Shown in pieces: positions 46,443 through 54,735 of a stretch of 64,000 bases of DNA (within the stretch, counting starts at the first letter, position 1; every line of letters begins with the position of its first letter). Made by a program: the position numbers and the translations under genes. The stretch is from Saccharibacter sp. EH611. GTDB taxonomy: Bacteria > Pseudomonadota > Alphaproteobacteria > Acetobacterales > Acetobacteraceae. The notes under the pieces are model-generated. The model was not told where the DNA came from. It saw only the letters and a list, made by a program, of their open reading frames with translations, and did no database searches. The DNA lies in NCBI RefSeq assembly GCF_009834765.1, contig NZ_WVHP01000001.1:1-64000 (forward strand). The letters run 5' to 3'.

Positions 46443-47303
46443 ATGACCGCTGCTCTTTTCCTCCCCGATCTTCTTTGGGAACCCCTCATCACCACCGCTT
46501 TGCGTGAAGACTTTGGAACAGGTGGAGATGTCACCACCCAAGCACTCCTTGGTCATCAAAAAACACTTCGCGCTGTCTTCCGAGCCCGCCACCATGGTGT
46601 CCTTGCAGGACTACCCGGTGCCCGCCTCGCCTTTCATGCGCTTGACGGAGCTACGCACTTTACACCCCTTATGGCAGAAGGATCGACCATTAAACCCGGT
46701 GATGCTCTTGCCACAGTTGAAGGCTCTGCCGCTGCTATTTTGGGAGGTGAGCGTGTCGCTCTTAATCTGCTCTCCCATCTGAGTGGGATTGCCAGCACAA
46801 CAGCAGCCATTGTTCATGCGGTGGAAGGCACAGGCGTTGATGTCTGCTGCACACGCAAAACCCTTCCCGGTTTACGCGCCGTGCAAAAATACGCCGTGCG
46901 TGCTGGCGGGGGGAGTAACCATCGTCATCGGCTGGATGACGCGATTATGCTCAAAGACAATCACATTGCCCTGCTTGGTGGTACCATCAAGGAAGCCCTA
47001 AAAGCTGCTCGCGAGCGGGCGGGACATTTGATGAAGATCGAGCTGGAAGTGGATGCCCTTGAGCAGCTTGAAGAGGCTTTGTCATGCGGTGGAGCTGATG
47101 CCTATCTTCTGGATAACATGGAACCCGACCAGCTCCGCCGTGCTGTTTCCATGATCAATGGTCGTGCCATTGCCGAAGCATCAGGAGGCATCACCCCTGA
47201 TACAGCGCGCTCTAAGGCTGAAACTGGGGTTGATGTCCTCTCCCTCGGCTGGCTGACCCATAGCGTCACCGCTCTTGATATCGGCCTTGATATCGACGCC
47301 TGA
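46443..47303 (+). CDS. nadC: Nicotinate-nucleotide pyrophosphorylase (carboxylating)
   Basis: NadC converts quinolinate and PRPP to nicotinate mononucleotide. EDFGTGGDVTT at the N-terminus, TRKTLPGLR, GGGSNHRHRLDDAIMLKDNH and KIELEVD are conserved. 286 aa. It follows nadB by 11 bp and completes the aspartate-to-NaMN route; it converges with gloB with 3 bp between stops. Confidence 0.96.
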   Translation: MTAALFLPDLLWEPLITTALREDFGTGGDVTTQALLGHQKTLRAVFRARHHGVLAGLPGARLAFHALDGATHFTPLMAEGSTIKPGDALATVEGSAAAILGGERVALNLLSHLSGIASTTAAIVHAVEGTGVDVCCTRKTLPGLRAVQKYAVRAGGGSNHRHRLDDAIMLKDNHIALLGGTIKEALKAARERAGHLMKIELEVDALEQLEEALSCGGADAYLLDNMEPDQLRRAVSMINGRAIAEASGGITPDTARSKAETGVDVLSLGWLTHSVTALDIGLDIDA

Positions 47304-47306
47304 TTG

Positions 47307-48017
47307 TTACGCTTGATCTTTCAGGTGGCGCCAATGAGCGAGTTCCTCAACCGTGCGCGCCTGAAGGAAAGGGTTTGTTTCTCGCTCCACTTTTAACGCG
47401 ACAGGTAACGTAGGCTTTCCTTGTTCCCGAAGGGCTTTTACCTCCCGATAGCGCTGCTGAAAAGCGTCGTTAGGCTGCGCTGTATGAGCCGCAATAAAAG
47501 CTAGGTTCGCCTCTGTATATTCGTGTCCTGCACAAACCAATGTGTTATCCGGTAAGGGATCATAAAGACGTAAGCTCGCGAACATCTCCGCCGCTGTACC
47601 GTCAAATAAACGCCCACATCCCCCACTAAAGAGCACATCACCTGTGAATAAAGCCGGCACATCGGGCTGTACGTAGGACACATGGCCTTCTGCATGACCT
47701 GGTGTGGAAAGCACATCAATCTTGACCCCAGCAAATGTCAGCTGCTCTCCCCCTTTTACCGCCGTATCGACAGAAGCTGCGACATTATCTGGGCCGTAAA
47801 TCATCGCGCCATAAGCCTGCTTCAGCGCATCAGCCCCCGCTGTGTGATCACTATGGTAATGGGTGAGAAGAATAGCATCTAACCGTCGATCTCCTAGCGC
47901 CTTACGCACAGGCTCTGATTGGCCAGGGTCGACAACAATAGTTCCTCCAGCTTCCGAGTGGAGAAGCCACGCATAATTGTCTTTCAAAACAGGAACAGCT
48001 TGAATCTCAATATCCAT
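47307..48017 (-). CDS. gloB: Hydroxyacylglutathione hydrolase (glyoxalase II)
   Basis: A metallo-beta-lactamase-fold enzyme that hydrolyses S-lactoylglutathione in methylglyoxal detoxification. The metal site is THYHSDHTAGAD, with STPGHAEGHVSY, FTGDVLFSGGCGR and CAGHEYTEANL; the C-terminal half has the glyoxalase II-specific ERETNPFLQ. 236 aa from ATG at 48017 (AGGA 8 nt upstream); the open frame begins 10 codons earlier. Confidence 0.95.
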   Translation of the reverse strand: MDIEIQAVPVLKDNYAWLLHSEAGGTIVVDPGQSEPVRKALGDRRLDAILLTHYHSDHTAGADALKQAYGAMIYGPDNVAASVDTAVKGGEQLTFAGVKIDVLSTPGHAEGHVSYVQPDVPALFTGDVLFSGGCGRLFDGTAAEMFASLRLYDPLPDNTLVCAGHEYTEANLAFIAAHTAQPNDAFQQRYREVKALREQGKPTLPVALKVERETNPFLQARTVEELAHWRHLKDQA

Positions 48018-48689
48018 ATATAGTGTCCTTTCTTTCATCATATCCATGCAGACCCATGCTCACGTCACCGTTTTCCCACGATAATCGCGGTTCATCCTTT
48101 GTGCACAACATGCATGACGATCAAAATATTGGAGTTCTATTTACGCACAGAAAAGAGCATCATTATGAATTACGATGCCCCTGCTCGGCTATGACTGACT
48201 TCTTGCCGAATGGTTAGACAGACGACGCATACCAAAGCCATCATCAATATCACGTAAAGAGTGACCTTAAAGACCGCATGAGTAATGACGACTCACTATG
48301 CCACTACCACTTAGATTGATCAAATTCTGATGGCTGGTAGAGGTACCATACAGGAGTGACCTACGGTTGCCCTTCACTCGCCAGATCCTCAAAATCGTTC
48401 AAAGCAGCATTCAAACATTGAGACATATCACTGACCTGCTACAGCAACACCGCGCTACGCGCTTTATCGCTGATACGATCGAAACGGAAAAACAGCCAGC
48501 ATGAGATCATTGTTTATCACTCGCTTAAAATGTTAGTCTTTGAAAGGGCCGTAGAAAAGGTCATTGCGTGACATATACGTCCCGGTTCATCTCCTTTCTG
48601 CCCTATATAGATGAAGAAAGCCTCACAGAGCGCCTTCAGAATACGTCAAGTCCTTGACCCACCGCACCGGTATCGTAAGAGTAAGCATT
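48018..48689. other. Long intergenic region between gloB and psd
   Basis: In 672 bp I find no convincing gene on either strand. The only coherent short frame is a 21-codon minus-strand one near 48380-48445 (starts MSQCLNAALN, ends ASEGQP), with no known match. The region must hold the divergent gloB and psd promoters. Composition is not markedly different from the flanks. It could be decayed coding sequence or hold an unannotated small RNA; I see no diagnostic fold. Confidence 0.4.
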
Positions 48690-49367
48690 ATGTCACTGAT
48701 CCAGTCTTTTAAACTCGTCCTATCCCCCCCTCATCGCGCAGCCACTCCTTTCCTAGGAGGAGGTATGCTTGTGGGGCTTTTAGGGCGTGCAACCCCTTGG
48801 CGCTTTACCCGCGCACTGGGTACAGCCGGCCTCGCCTTTACCGGGTTTTGCCTGTATTTCTTCCGTAATCCTAAGCGCTTTCCTCCTGAAGAAGGAAAGC
48901 TCGTGCTTGCCAGTGCGGACGGCCGTATCACCTCTGTCACACGCGTCGCTCCTCCTCCAGCACTAGAAATGGGCGATGAGCCTGTTTGGCGCGTGTCCAC
49001 CTTCCTTTCCGTACTGAATGTGCATGTCAACCGAATCCCCGTTGATGGCACGATTACCAAGCGTGCCTATCATTCTGGGCGCTTCCTGAACGCCAGCCTC
49101 GACAAAGCCTCAGAACATAATGAGCGTAATGAGCTCTGCGTAACCATGGCCGATGGCCGGCAAATTGCTGTTGTGCAAATTGCTGGGCTAATTGCACGGC
49201 GCATTCTCTGCGATGTCTCTGAGGGGGATACACTCAAAGCAGGTGATCTCTTCGGCTTGATCCGCTTTGGCTCCCGCACAGATATTTATCTTCCCCCCGG
49301 TGTGACCCCTAAAGTTCGGGTTGGGCAGACCATGATTGGGGGCGAAACGGTTATTGCGGAACTGTGA
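48690..49367 (+). CDS. psd: Phosphatidylserine decarboxylase proenzyme
   Basis: It makes phosphatidylethanolamine. This is the short proenzyme type: self-cleavage at the Gly-Ser of FGSRTD near the C-terminus yields the pyruvoyl cofactor. N-terminal membrane segments (about 25-60), [20 protein letters not shown] and HNERNE are conserved. 225 aa from ATG at 48690; the frame opens 12 codons earlier at TTG. pssA follows by 10 bp, giving a PS-to-PE operon. Confidence 0.94.
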   Translation: MSLIQSFKLVLSPPHRAATPFLGGGMLVGLLGRATPWRFTRALGTAGLAFTGFCLYFFRNPKRFPPEEGKLVLASADGRITSVTRVAPPPALEMGDEPVWRVSTFLSVLNVHVNRIPVDGTITKRAYHSGRFLNASLDKASEHNERNELCVTMADGRQIAVVQIAGLIARRILCDVSEGDTLKAGDLFGLIRFGSRTDIYLPPGVTPKVRVGQTMIGGETVIAEL

Positions 49368-49377
49368 AAGCATCAGC

Positions 49378-50253
49378 ATGACAGAGAGCTCTTCTCCTAA
49401 ATCCATCCTAAAACGCCGGCGCAGACGTCGGCGTGTACGGGGCCTGTCTTTTAATCGACTTGTCCCTAATATCCTCACCATGATTGGTCTGTGCGCCGGT
49501 TTAAGCAGCATCAAGTTTGCTCTTCTTGGACATTTTTCTCACGCAGCGATTGCGTTGCTCGTGGCAGCCTGCATGGACGGGCTGGATGGGCGTATTGCAC
49601 GCCTTTTACATGGGACATCCCGTTTCGGTGCAGAATTTGACAGTCTGTCAGACTTCGTCTGCTTCGGTGTCGCGCCCCCTTTCGTGTTGATGATGTGGGC
49701 GTTGCATCCAACAAGCCGCTTCGCCTTCGTGCCGTTTATTATGTTTACCGTCTGTATGGCGTTGCGCTTAGCTCGCTTTAACGCAACGCTTGATGACGAT
49801 AACGCCCCCGAATATGCTGCGAACTTCTTCAGCGGAGTGCCCGCTCCAGCCGGTGCTCTCTTAGCGCTTTTCCCCGTCTTTCTCGGGCTAGAAGCGGAGC
49901 GTAATGGCCTGCCTGAGATTGCACAATTCTCTCATACGCCGTGGCTTTCTGCAGCCTGTCTCGTCGGTACCGCATTTTTGCTGGTGTCAACCGTGCCGAT
50001 TTGGTCGTTCAAAAACTTTAAAGTGCCCACGCTGTATATTTTACCCCTCCTCCTCGGGACGGGACTTTACGCGGCTATTCTCGTTGCAGAACCTTGGGGC
50101 GCTCTAGCAGCCGCAGGGCTTATCTATCTTGGCATGCTGCCCTTCTCGCGTCGTTCCTATTGGCGTCTCCGTCGCGAGGCTGAAGCCTCCCGCGATGGAA
50201 TGTTCTATGACGATCAAGAAAATCCTTCATCGGCTAACGCAACCAAAGCCTGA
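49378..50253 (+). CDS. pssA: CDP-diacylglycerol--serine O-phosphatidyltransferase
   Basis: It makes phosphatidylserine for Psd. The CDP-alcohol phosphatidyltransferase motif is complete: DGLDGRIARLLHG followed by GAEFDSLSD. About eight membrane helices. An arginine-rich N-terminus (ILKRRRRRRRVRG) may sit at the membrane surface. 291 aa from ATG at 49378. Its 3' end overlaps the convergent small-subunit gene by 40 bp. Confidence 0.94.
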   Translation: MTESSSPKSILKRRRRRRRVRGLSFNRLVPNILTMIGLCAGLSSIKFALLGHFSHAAIALLVAACMDGLDGRIARLLHGTSRFGAEFDSLSDFVCFGVAPPFVLMMWALHPTSRFAFVPFIMFTVCMALRLARFNATLDDDNAPEYAANFFSGVPAPAGALLALFPVFLGLEAERNGLPEIAQFSHTPWLSAACLVGTAFLLVSTVPIWSFKNFKVPTLYILPLLLGTGLYAAILVAEPWGALAAAGLIYLGMLPFSRRSYWRLRREAEASRDGMFYDDQENPSSANATKA

Positions 50254-50690
50254 AAGATATCACGCGGAGATGGTGGACAGCCGGGAATGGTGCGATAAAC
50301 CCGGCTGATCTTCTCAAGCCCACCAAGAGTGGCATAATCTGCCTGAAAAGGCCCGCCATCTAACGCACAAGCCCCCACAGCCACCATCGACTTCCCTGCT
50401 GGCATCGCCTGCCAAGCCTCAAAGAGGTCAGATGCACTGCTGCGTGTTACAGCTCCCGTTACCAGCAACCAGTCAGCTTCCTCTGGCCCCGACACAAGCT
50501 GAAAACCGCTTCCTTCAAGGGGGATCGTGCTGCCGTTCAATGCTGCAATCTCCATGGCACAGCCCTCACAACTGCCTGTCTCTAGCGCATAAAGCCGGAT
50601 CATGCCCCCTCTCTTACGTGGGACAGGACGAGGGCGCCAACGCTGCGCATCCATAAAAGCAAAAAGCAATGTCGATGGGCCTGATGACAT
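50214..50690 (-). CDS. Hydrogenase-4/complex I-like small subunit (NuoB/HyfI type), Ehr-type complex
   Basis: The protein matches the small electron-transfer subunit of group 4 hydrogenases and NuoB. All four ligands of the proximal [4Fe-4S] cluster are visible: C41 and C44 in ETGSCEGCAMEI, C108 in VAVGACALDGG, and C138 in TIPGCPPSPRDI. 158 aa from ATG at 50690, with AAGGAG upstream; the frame is open 30 codons further but inside the large-subunit gene. It is the last gene of the six-gene operon and its 3' end overlaps pssA convergently. Confidence 0.82.
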   Translation of the reverse strand: MSSGPSTLLFAFMDAQRWRPRPVPRKRGGMIRLYALETGSCEGCAMEIAALNGSTIPLEGSGFQLVSGPEEADWLLVTGAVTRSSASDLFEAWQAMPAGKSMVAVGACALDGGPFQADYATLGGLEKISRVYRTIPGCPPSPRDIFQALVALADEGFS

Positions 50691-50706
50691 GCTTATACAC
50701 TCCTTA

Positions 50707-52149
50707 TCACAACGCCACACCGGCAGTAGAAATACCCAAAGACAGCAAGGCTGCGCCAATCTCCTCTGGTTTGTGCCCATTTAAAATATTACCAAGCACC
50801 GTCAGAAGGGGGAGCGCTGGGTCACGTATATGGATTTTCTCAATTGTCCCCTGTTGCAAGGTGACCCAATACCATACATCGCCTCGAGCGCTCTCCACCA
50901 CACCGACCCCTTCATCGGTCACCGGATAAGCCTGCGCATCATCCTCAAGACCAATGCTGGCTAAAATACGCTCTATCAGGGTGATTGAATCTCCTATTTC
51001 AGCCAAACGTTGACGGTTACGTGCCAAAGCACAGCCTTCATGCTGTCCCGATGAACGAAGCGCATCAAGGCGCATGCCAATATCAAGCGCACGCCGATCA
51101 ACATACCGCCCACTCGCACGCCCGGCGACCCCACCAATCCCATACGCCCAAGCCATCTCTGTTGGAATTACGGCAAGTCCTTCTAACCGTGAGGCATACA
51201 CATGATGCAGCCCTATCAGACGAGGAAGAGAGGCTGACACAACATTGATCACAGCCTGTGCAAGAGGAACGATTTCAGAGATCGCACAACCTCCATCATC
51301 TGATGGCCGCACCATATCGGTTAAACGACGTGATGCTCCATGCTCTTCACACACTTGAGCAAGCGCTTCACGCATATGGTCACTGTATGTGGCTAAAAGC
51401 TCTGCTCCAGCAGCGCGCGCACTCTGAGCGAGATCAAACATATGCACGCTCATGCGCTCAATCTCTAGCAAGATTAGGCGCGTATCGCGTTCACGTGGTG
51501 TTGGGAGCTGCGCTTGGGCTTGCTCCACCGCACGCGTAAAAGCCAAAGAATGAGCAACAAAACCTGCTGCATTGATACGACTAATAACCTTCAGAGCTTC
51601 AGCAACTGTGCGTCCCTTAAGTTGGGAGAGTACACCACGATGCCCCGGTGCAATCTGCACATCAAGCTGCTCTACCCGTCCATTAACGACCTCGTACCGC
51701 ACACCTAATAAGCCCGGCAGTGCCGTACGTGACGGCACCATACCCGGCCGGTAGTCAGGTGCTGTTCTCTCCCCCTGCACAGGGATCGGCTCACGCGCTA
51801 AAGGCCAGGTAAGCGGCCAGCATCCATCATCAAGCAAAGCGCGATCATCACACGCAGAAAGGGCCTCTACCCCCCAAAGATCGCGGGCTAAACGCTCATG
51901 CCATTGGGCTGCGGGGAAGCGGATTGACGGGGCATAATAACGGCGCTTTTCGACAGCCGTGCTCAATAAAATAGGGCTTTCATCATAGAGCAAAAGCAGC
52001 GTTGCTTCATCCTCATCAACCCATAACGCAATAAAAGTGACGGTTCTATCAACCATCTCCAGCAAAGCACGCCATAGGTCTGTTTTTATCCGATAATGGA
52101 ACACACCAACACGTTCACTATGCTGTATTATAGCGTCTATGACGGTCAT
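50707..52149 (-). CDS. Hydrogenase-4/complex I-like large subunit lacking NiFe cysteines (Ehr-type)
   Basis: A NuoC-like domain (1 to about 130) is fused to a NuoD/HycE-like domain, the arrangement of HycE/HyfG. Where hydrogenases have the first CxxC (RICGxC), it reads RINAAGFVAHSLAFTRA (191-207); where they have the C-terminal DPCxxC, it reads RDPALPLL (442-449). All four NiFe ligands are therefore absent and H2 activation is not expected. ATG at 52149 overlaps the upstream stop as ATGA and has AGGA 8 nt before it; ATG at 52158 is an alternative. 480 aa. Confidence 0.82.
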   Translation of the reverse strand: MTVIDAIIQHSERVGVFHYRIKTDLWRALLEMVDRTVTFIALWVDEDEATLLLLYDESPILLSTAVEKRRYYAPSIRFPAAQWHERLARDLWGVEALSACDDRALLDDGCWPLTWPLAREPIPVQGERTAPDYRPGMVPSRTALPGLLGVRYEVVNGRVEQLDVQIAPGHRGVLSQLKGRTVAEALKVISRINAAGFVAHSLAFTRAVEQAQAQLPTPRERDTRLILLEIERMSVHMFDLAQSARAAGAELLATYSDHMREALAQVCEEHGASRRLTDMVRPSDDGGCAISEIVPLAQAVINVVSASLPRLIGLHHVYASRLEGLAVIPTEMAWAYGIGGVAGRASGRYVDRRALDIGMRLDALRSSGQHEGCALARNRQRLAEIGDSITLIERILASIGLEDDAQAYPVTDEGVGVVESARGDVWYWVTLQQGTIEKIHIRDPALPLLTVLGNILNGHKPEEIGAALLSLGISTAGVAL

Positions 52150-53333
52150 ACGCGCCATCCTGGCACATTATTCCATCCAGATAAGCACACACCAACAAAA
52201 GCCAACATCATCAACGCGCCCACCAATAACCGTGTCTGTTGATCCTGCTCGACCCAAAAGCGCCAACCATGATGAGAAGGGCTAGCCAAACGAACATCGT
52301 GCATCCCCAACGCTAAACAGAGCAGCAATATGACCAATGCTCCTAAAGGCAAAACATGTCCTAAGTGGAGAAGTACGACCAAAATCACTGGTAGGATGGC
52401 ACGTTCAGGCAACGTGTTGTCTTCTTTTGGAGCAAAGGAGGCCCTCACCCTCAAGACAGTCCCTAGTAAAGCGCCAGCCTGAAGAAGCAAGAGCGCTGTT
52501 TCTTGCCCTGTCGCAGCGGCTACCACACCCAGCCCCGTCAGGCATGGCAATAAGGGAAACACAGCCCCTCGTCCAACCATGGTAATAAATAGCGCAATAA
52601 GGCCAGAAAGCAGCATAAGATGACGAGCTAAAGGATACACGGCCAAATGCGCCATCACGGCAAGAGCGGCAAAACGCAGCCCAACATCAAGCATATCAAG
52701 CTCAGGTGCCGCTGTTGCCGCACTCCCCAGTCCTGCCATCATCGCAAGGCCGAGAACGGAGAGGACAATCCCCAAATTCTGCGCGGCTTCCGGTGTTACT
52801 TCGGAGGGAACACCATGCAGCAATACGGCTCCTAGCGCACTCAACACCACGCCACAAAGACGCAAACGCGCCATCATCCATGCAGGAAACGCCCGCCTTA
52901 CAGCGCGCCCATCCCACCAGGCCAGCAGCACTGATCCCGCTCCAATAACAATGGTCACAGCCAGCATGGAACGCAAACAAAACCCCATCAGCACACAGCC
53001 AACAACCAGAAAAGGGAGACGCTCACCCTCACGCCCACCAAGGCGCCCTCTCCCTTCACCGTGAGGGTGAAGCTGCATGAATAATAAGGCCGGCACACAG
53101 GATTCTAAGGCAAGCGCAATACCCTCAGATAAGGCAAGACCATGCGAGCATCCCAGCAAACCAAGCGCACTGATGACCACACCTACATAGGCCATCTCTT
53201 GAGCACGCCCGGCCCGCTCCGACACCCACAGCACCCACGTAACCAAAAAAGGCCAACATAGTAACGTGAACAGCCCAGGAGAGGGGAAAATTCCCGATGG
53301 AATTACACTATGAGGCAGCGTTGTTGCCGGCAT
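52146..53333 (-). CDS. Antiporter-like membrane subunit (HyfF/NuoN-type, divergent)
   Basis: This very hydrophobic 395-residue protein with about 11-12 membrane helices occupies the place of an Mrp/NuoL-M-N-type subunit. The segment DMLDVGLRFAALAVMAHLAVY stands roughly where HxxKFPFHxWLP is expected, but the conserved Lys and Pro-Phe-His are not there, so proton pumping may be lost. ATG at 53333 is chosen because the frame continues far into the preceding gene; it lies immediately after that stop. The call rests on topology and neighbours. Confidence 0.6.
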   Translation of the reverse strand: MPATTLPHSVIPSGIFPSPGLFTLLCWPFLVTWVLWVSERAGRAQEMAYVGVVISALGLLGCSHGLALSEGIALALESCVPALLFMQLHPHGEGRGRLGGREGERLPFLVVGCVLMGFCLRSMLAVTIVIGAGSVLLAWWDGRAVRRAFPAWMMARLRLCGVVLSALGAVLLHGVPSEVTPEAAQNLGIVLSVLGLAMMAGLGSAATAAPELDMLDVGLRFAALAVMAHLAVYPLARHLMLLSGLIALFITMVGRGAVFPLLPCLTGLGVVAAATGQETALLLLQAGALLGTVLRVRASFAPKEDNTLPERAILPVILVVLLHLGHVLPLGALVILLLCLALGMHDVRLASPSHHGWRFWVEQDQQTRLLVGALMMLAFVGVCLSGWNNVPGWRV

Positions 53334-53335
53334 TG

Positions 53336-53869
53336 TTATTCCTCCACCTTTCGCCAAGCAAGACGTGGTAGAAGCGTAACCCCCAGCACAGTCATGACAG
53401 ACCATAGCGCTATTCCTGTCACAAATAGCCCCCATGACCCCAGCAAACATGCCATCATCAATATCCCATCGGCTGCTTTTAAAAGGCCACAAAACTGCGC
53501 GAGCGGAGCCCCACACGCTGCCGAACATAAACCAGCAACAACCAACCCAACCCCTAATGTGAGAACAAGGCCGAGGTCAGCCCCCGATAAGGCAAGGACA
53601 AACTGCATAAGAAGCGTTGCCACCACAGGAAGAATCGCTTCAGCACTCCGCGCATGCGTGGATGTCCGTGCTGCGGAAAAACCACGCAATCCGATCCAGG
53701 CTCCACTATTAAACAGCAACAACGCTAGCACCACCAAAACGGCCATAATGCCACTGCCTGATGACGCCGCCGTCAGTGCGCACAACACACCATAAAGGGG
53801 AAGCCAGCGCCCATCACGCCCTAACGTGATCAATACAAGCACTAAGGCAAGTGCAAAGCCGACGGTCAT
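53336..53869 (-). CDS. HyfE/NuoK-like membrane subunit
   Basis: The 177-residue protein has five or six membrane helices. Its segment AQFCGLLKAADGILMMACLL corresponds to RQIFGYCLMENGSHLVLALL of E. coli HyfE; the conserved membrane glutamate (ENG) is Ala here, with Asp at the next position. ATG at 53869 overlaps the upstream stop as ATGA. Identification rests on size, topology, this alignment and operon position. Confidence 0.62.
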   Translation of the reverse strand: MTVGFALALVLVLITLGRDGRWLPLYGVLCALTAASSGSGIMAVLVVLALLLFNSGAWIGLRGFSAARTSTHARSAEAILPVVATLLMQFVLALSGADLGLVLTLGVGLVVAGLCSAACGAPLAQFCGLLKAADGILMMACLLGSWGLFVTGIALWSVMTVLGVTLLPRLAWRKVEE

Positions 53870-54735
53870 GTCGCAAATCTTCCGGCTAACGCAATCAAAA
53901 AACCCAACCCTATTAACAGGGCCAATAAGCGCGGGTAACGTTCAACAGCACTCAGCTTCAACCCGACTATAAGTGCAAGCGTAATCGCTAATCGTGCCGC
54001 TAGGCCAACAATCCCAGCCCAACCTTGTCCACCAATCAACACCGGAAGGAGAAGATCCGCTACCAAGAGCAGCCACCCCATGTGATAAAGGCCCAACAGC
54101 ATACGGTTTTGGTCACGCTGAGCACGTTTCTTAACAGGCGCATCATCACTAAAAAGACACGTTAGCTCTGCTTCTGTTGGTAAAGGGGCCGCCACAGCCA
54201 ATGCCAACGCACAGCATATGCTCGTCCCAGCCAAACCAGACCCTGGTGTGAGCTGCAGCGCCGTATGCACACCAACCAATCCATCCGTGCCAGGAGCCGC
54301 AAGCACGAGCAAAATATCAGTGACACACAACACCAGCGCCGCCCCCAAATATCGTCCAGCGAGCACAACCGGCGTTAGGCAGGCGCTTCCCACCAAAAGG
54401 AAGCTGCCTATTAATAAGGGATCAGCCATAGGCGCGAAAAAATGCCCTTCATGCGTCCCTATAAAGGCATCCACGCCCGGGAGGCCCCAAAACACGACCA
54501 CGATAAACGCAAAGGCCATGCCTTCCCTCGGCCAGAAACCCTCACGGAGCCCCCGCCATAACAACGCGCAAAAATGAGTATACGATATTCTAACGGATCG
54601 CACACTCCGCCCTGATAAATATAAAGGCAGCTCCTCAAGCACCCAAACACAGAGAGGTGTCAAAGCCATCAATAGCACCACCTGCGCACAGGCTGTACAG
54701 CCATTCTCAAAAAAGGCCCATACATCCTGTTTCAT
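53866..54735 (-). CDS. HyfC/NuoH-like membrane subunit (divergent)
   Basis: A 289-residue protein with about eight membrane helices, by position the NuoH/HyfC-type subunit that links the membrane arm to the hydrophilic subunits. PLPTEAELTCLFSDDAPV roughly matches the acidic loop of NuoH/HyfC (the E-rich quinone-site loop), and LLLADLLLP-like LLLVADLLLPV follows. ATG at 54735 overlaps the upstream stop as ATGA; the frame is open further upstream. The sequence is strongly divergent and the call is tentative. Confidence 0.58.
   Translation of the reverse strand: MKQDVWAFFENGCTACAQVVLLMALTPLCVWVLEELPLYLSGRSVRSVRISYTHFCALLWRGLREGFWPREGMAFAFIVVVFWGLPGVDAFIGTHEGHFFAPMADPLLIGSFLLVGSACLTPVVLAGRYLGAALVLCVTDILLVLAAPGTDGLVGVHTALQLTPGSGLAGTSICCALALAVAAPLPTEAELTCLFSDDAPVKKRAQRDQNRMLLGLYHMGWLLLVADLLLPVLIGGQGWAGIVGLAARLAITLALIVGLKLSAVERYPRLLALLIGLGFLIALAGRFAT

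Noticed and set aside
48380-48445. 21-codon minus-strand frame as a small gene
   Set aside because: Too short, no ribosome site of note and no recognisable homology.
53334-53528. Upstream extension of the HyfF-like frame
   Set aside because: It reads through the HyfE-like gene in another frame; ATG at 53333 follows that gene's stop directly.
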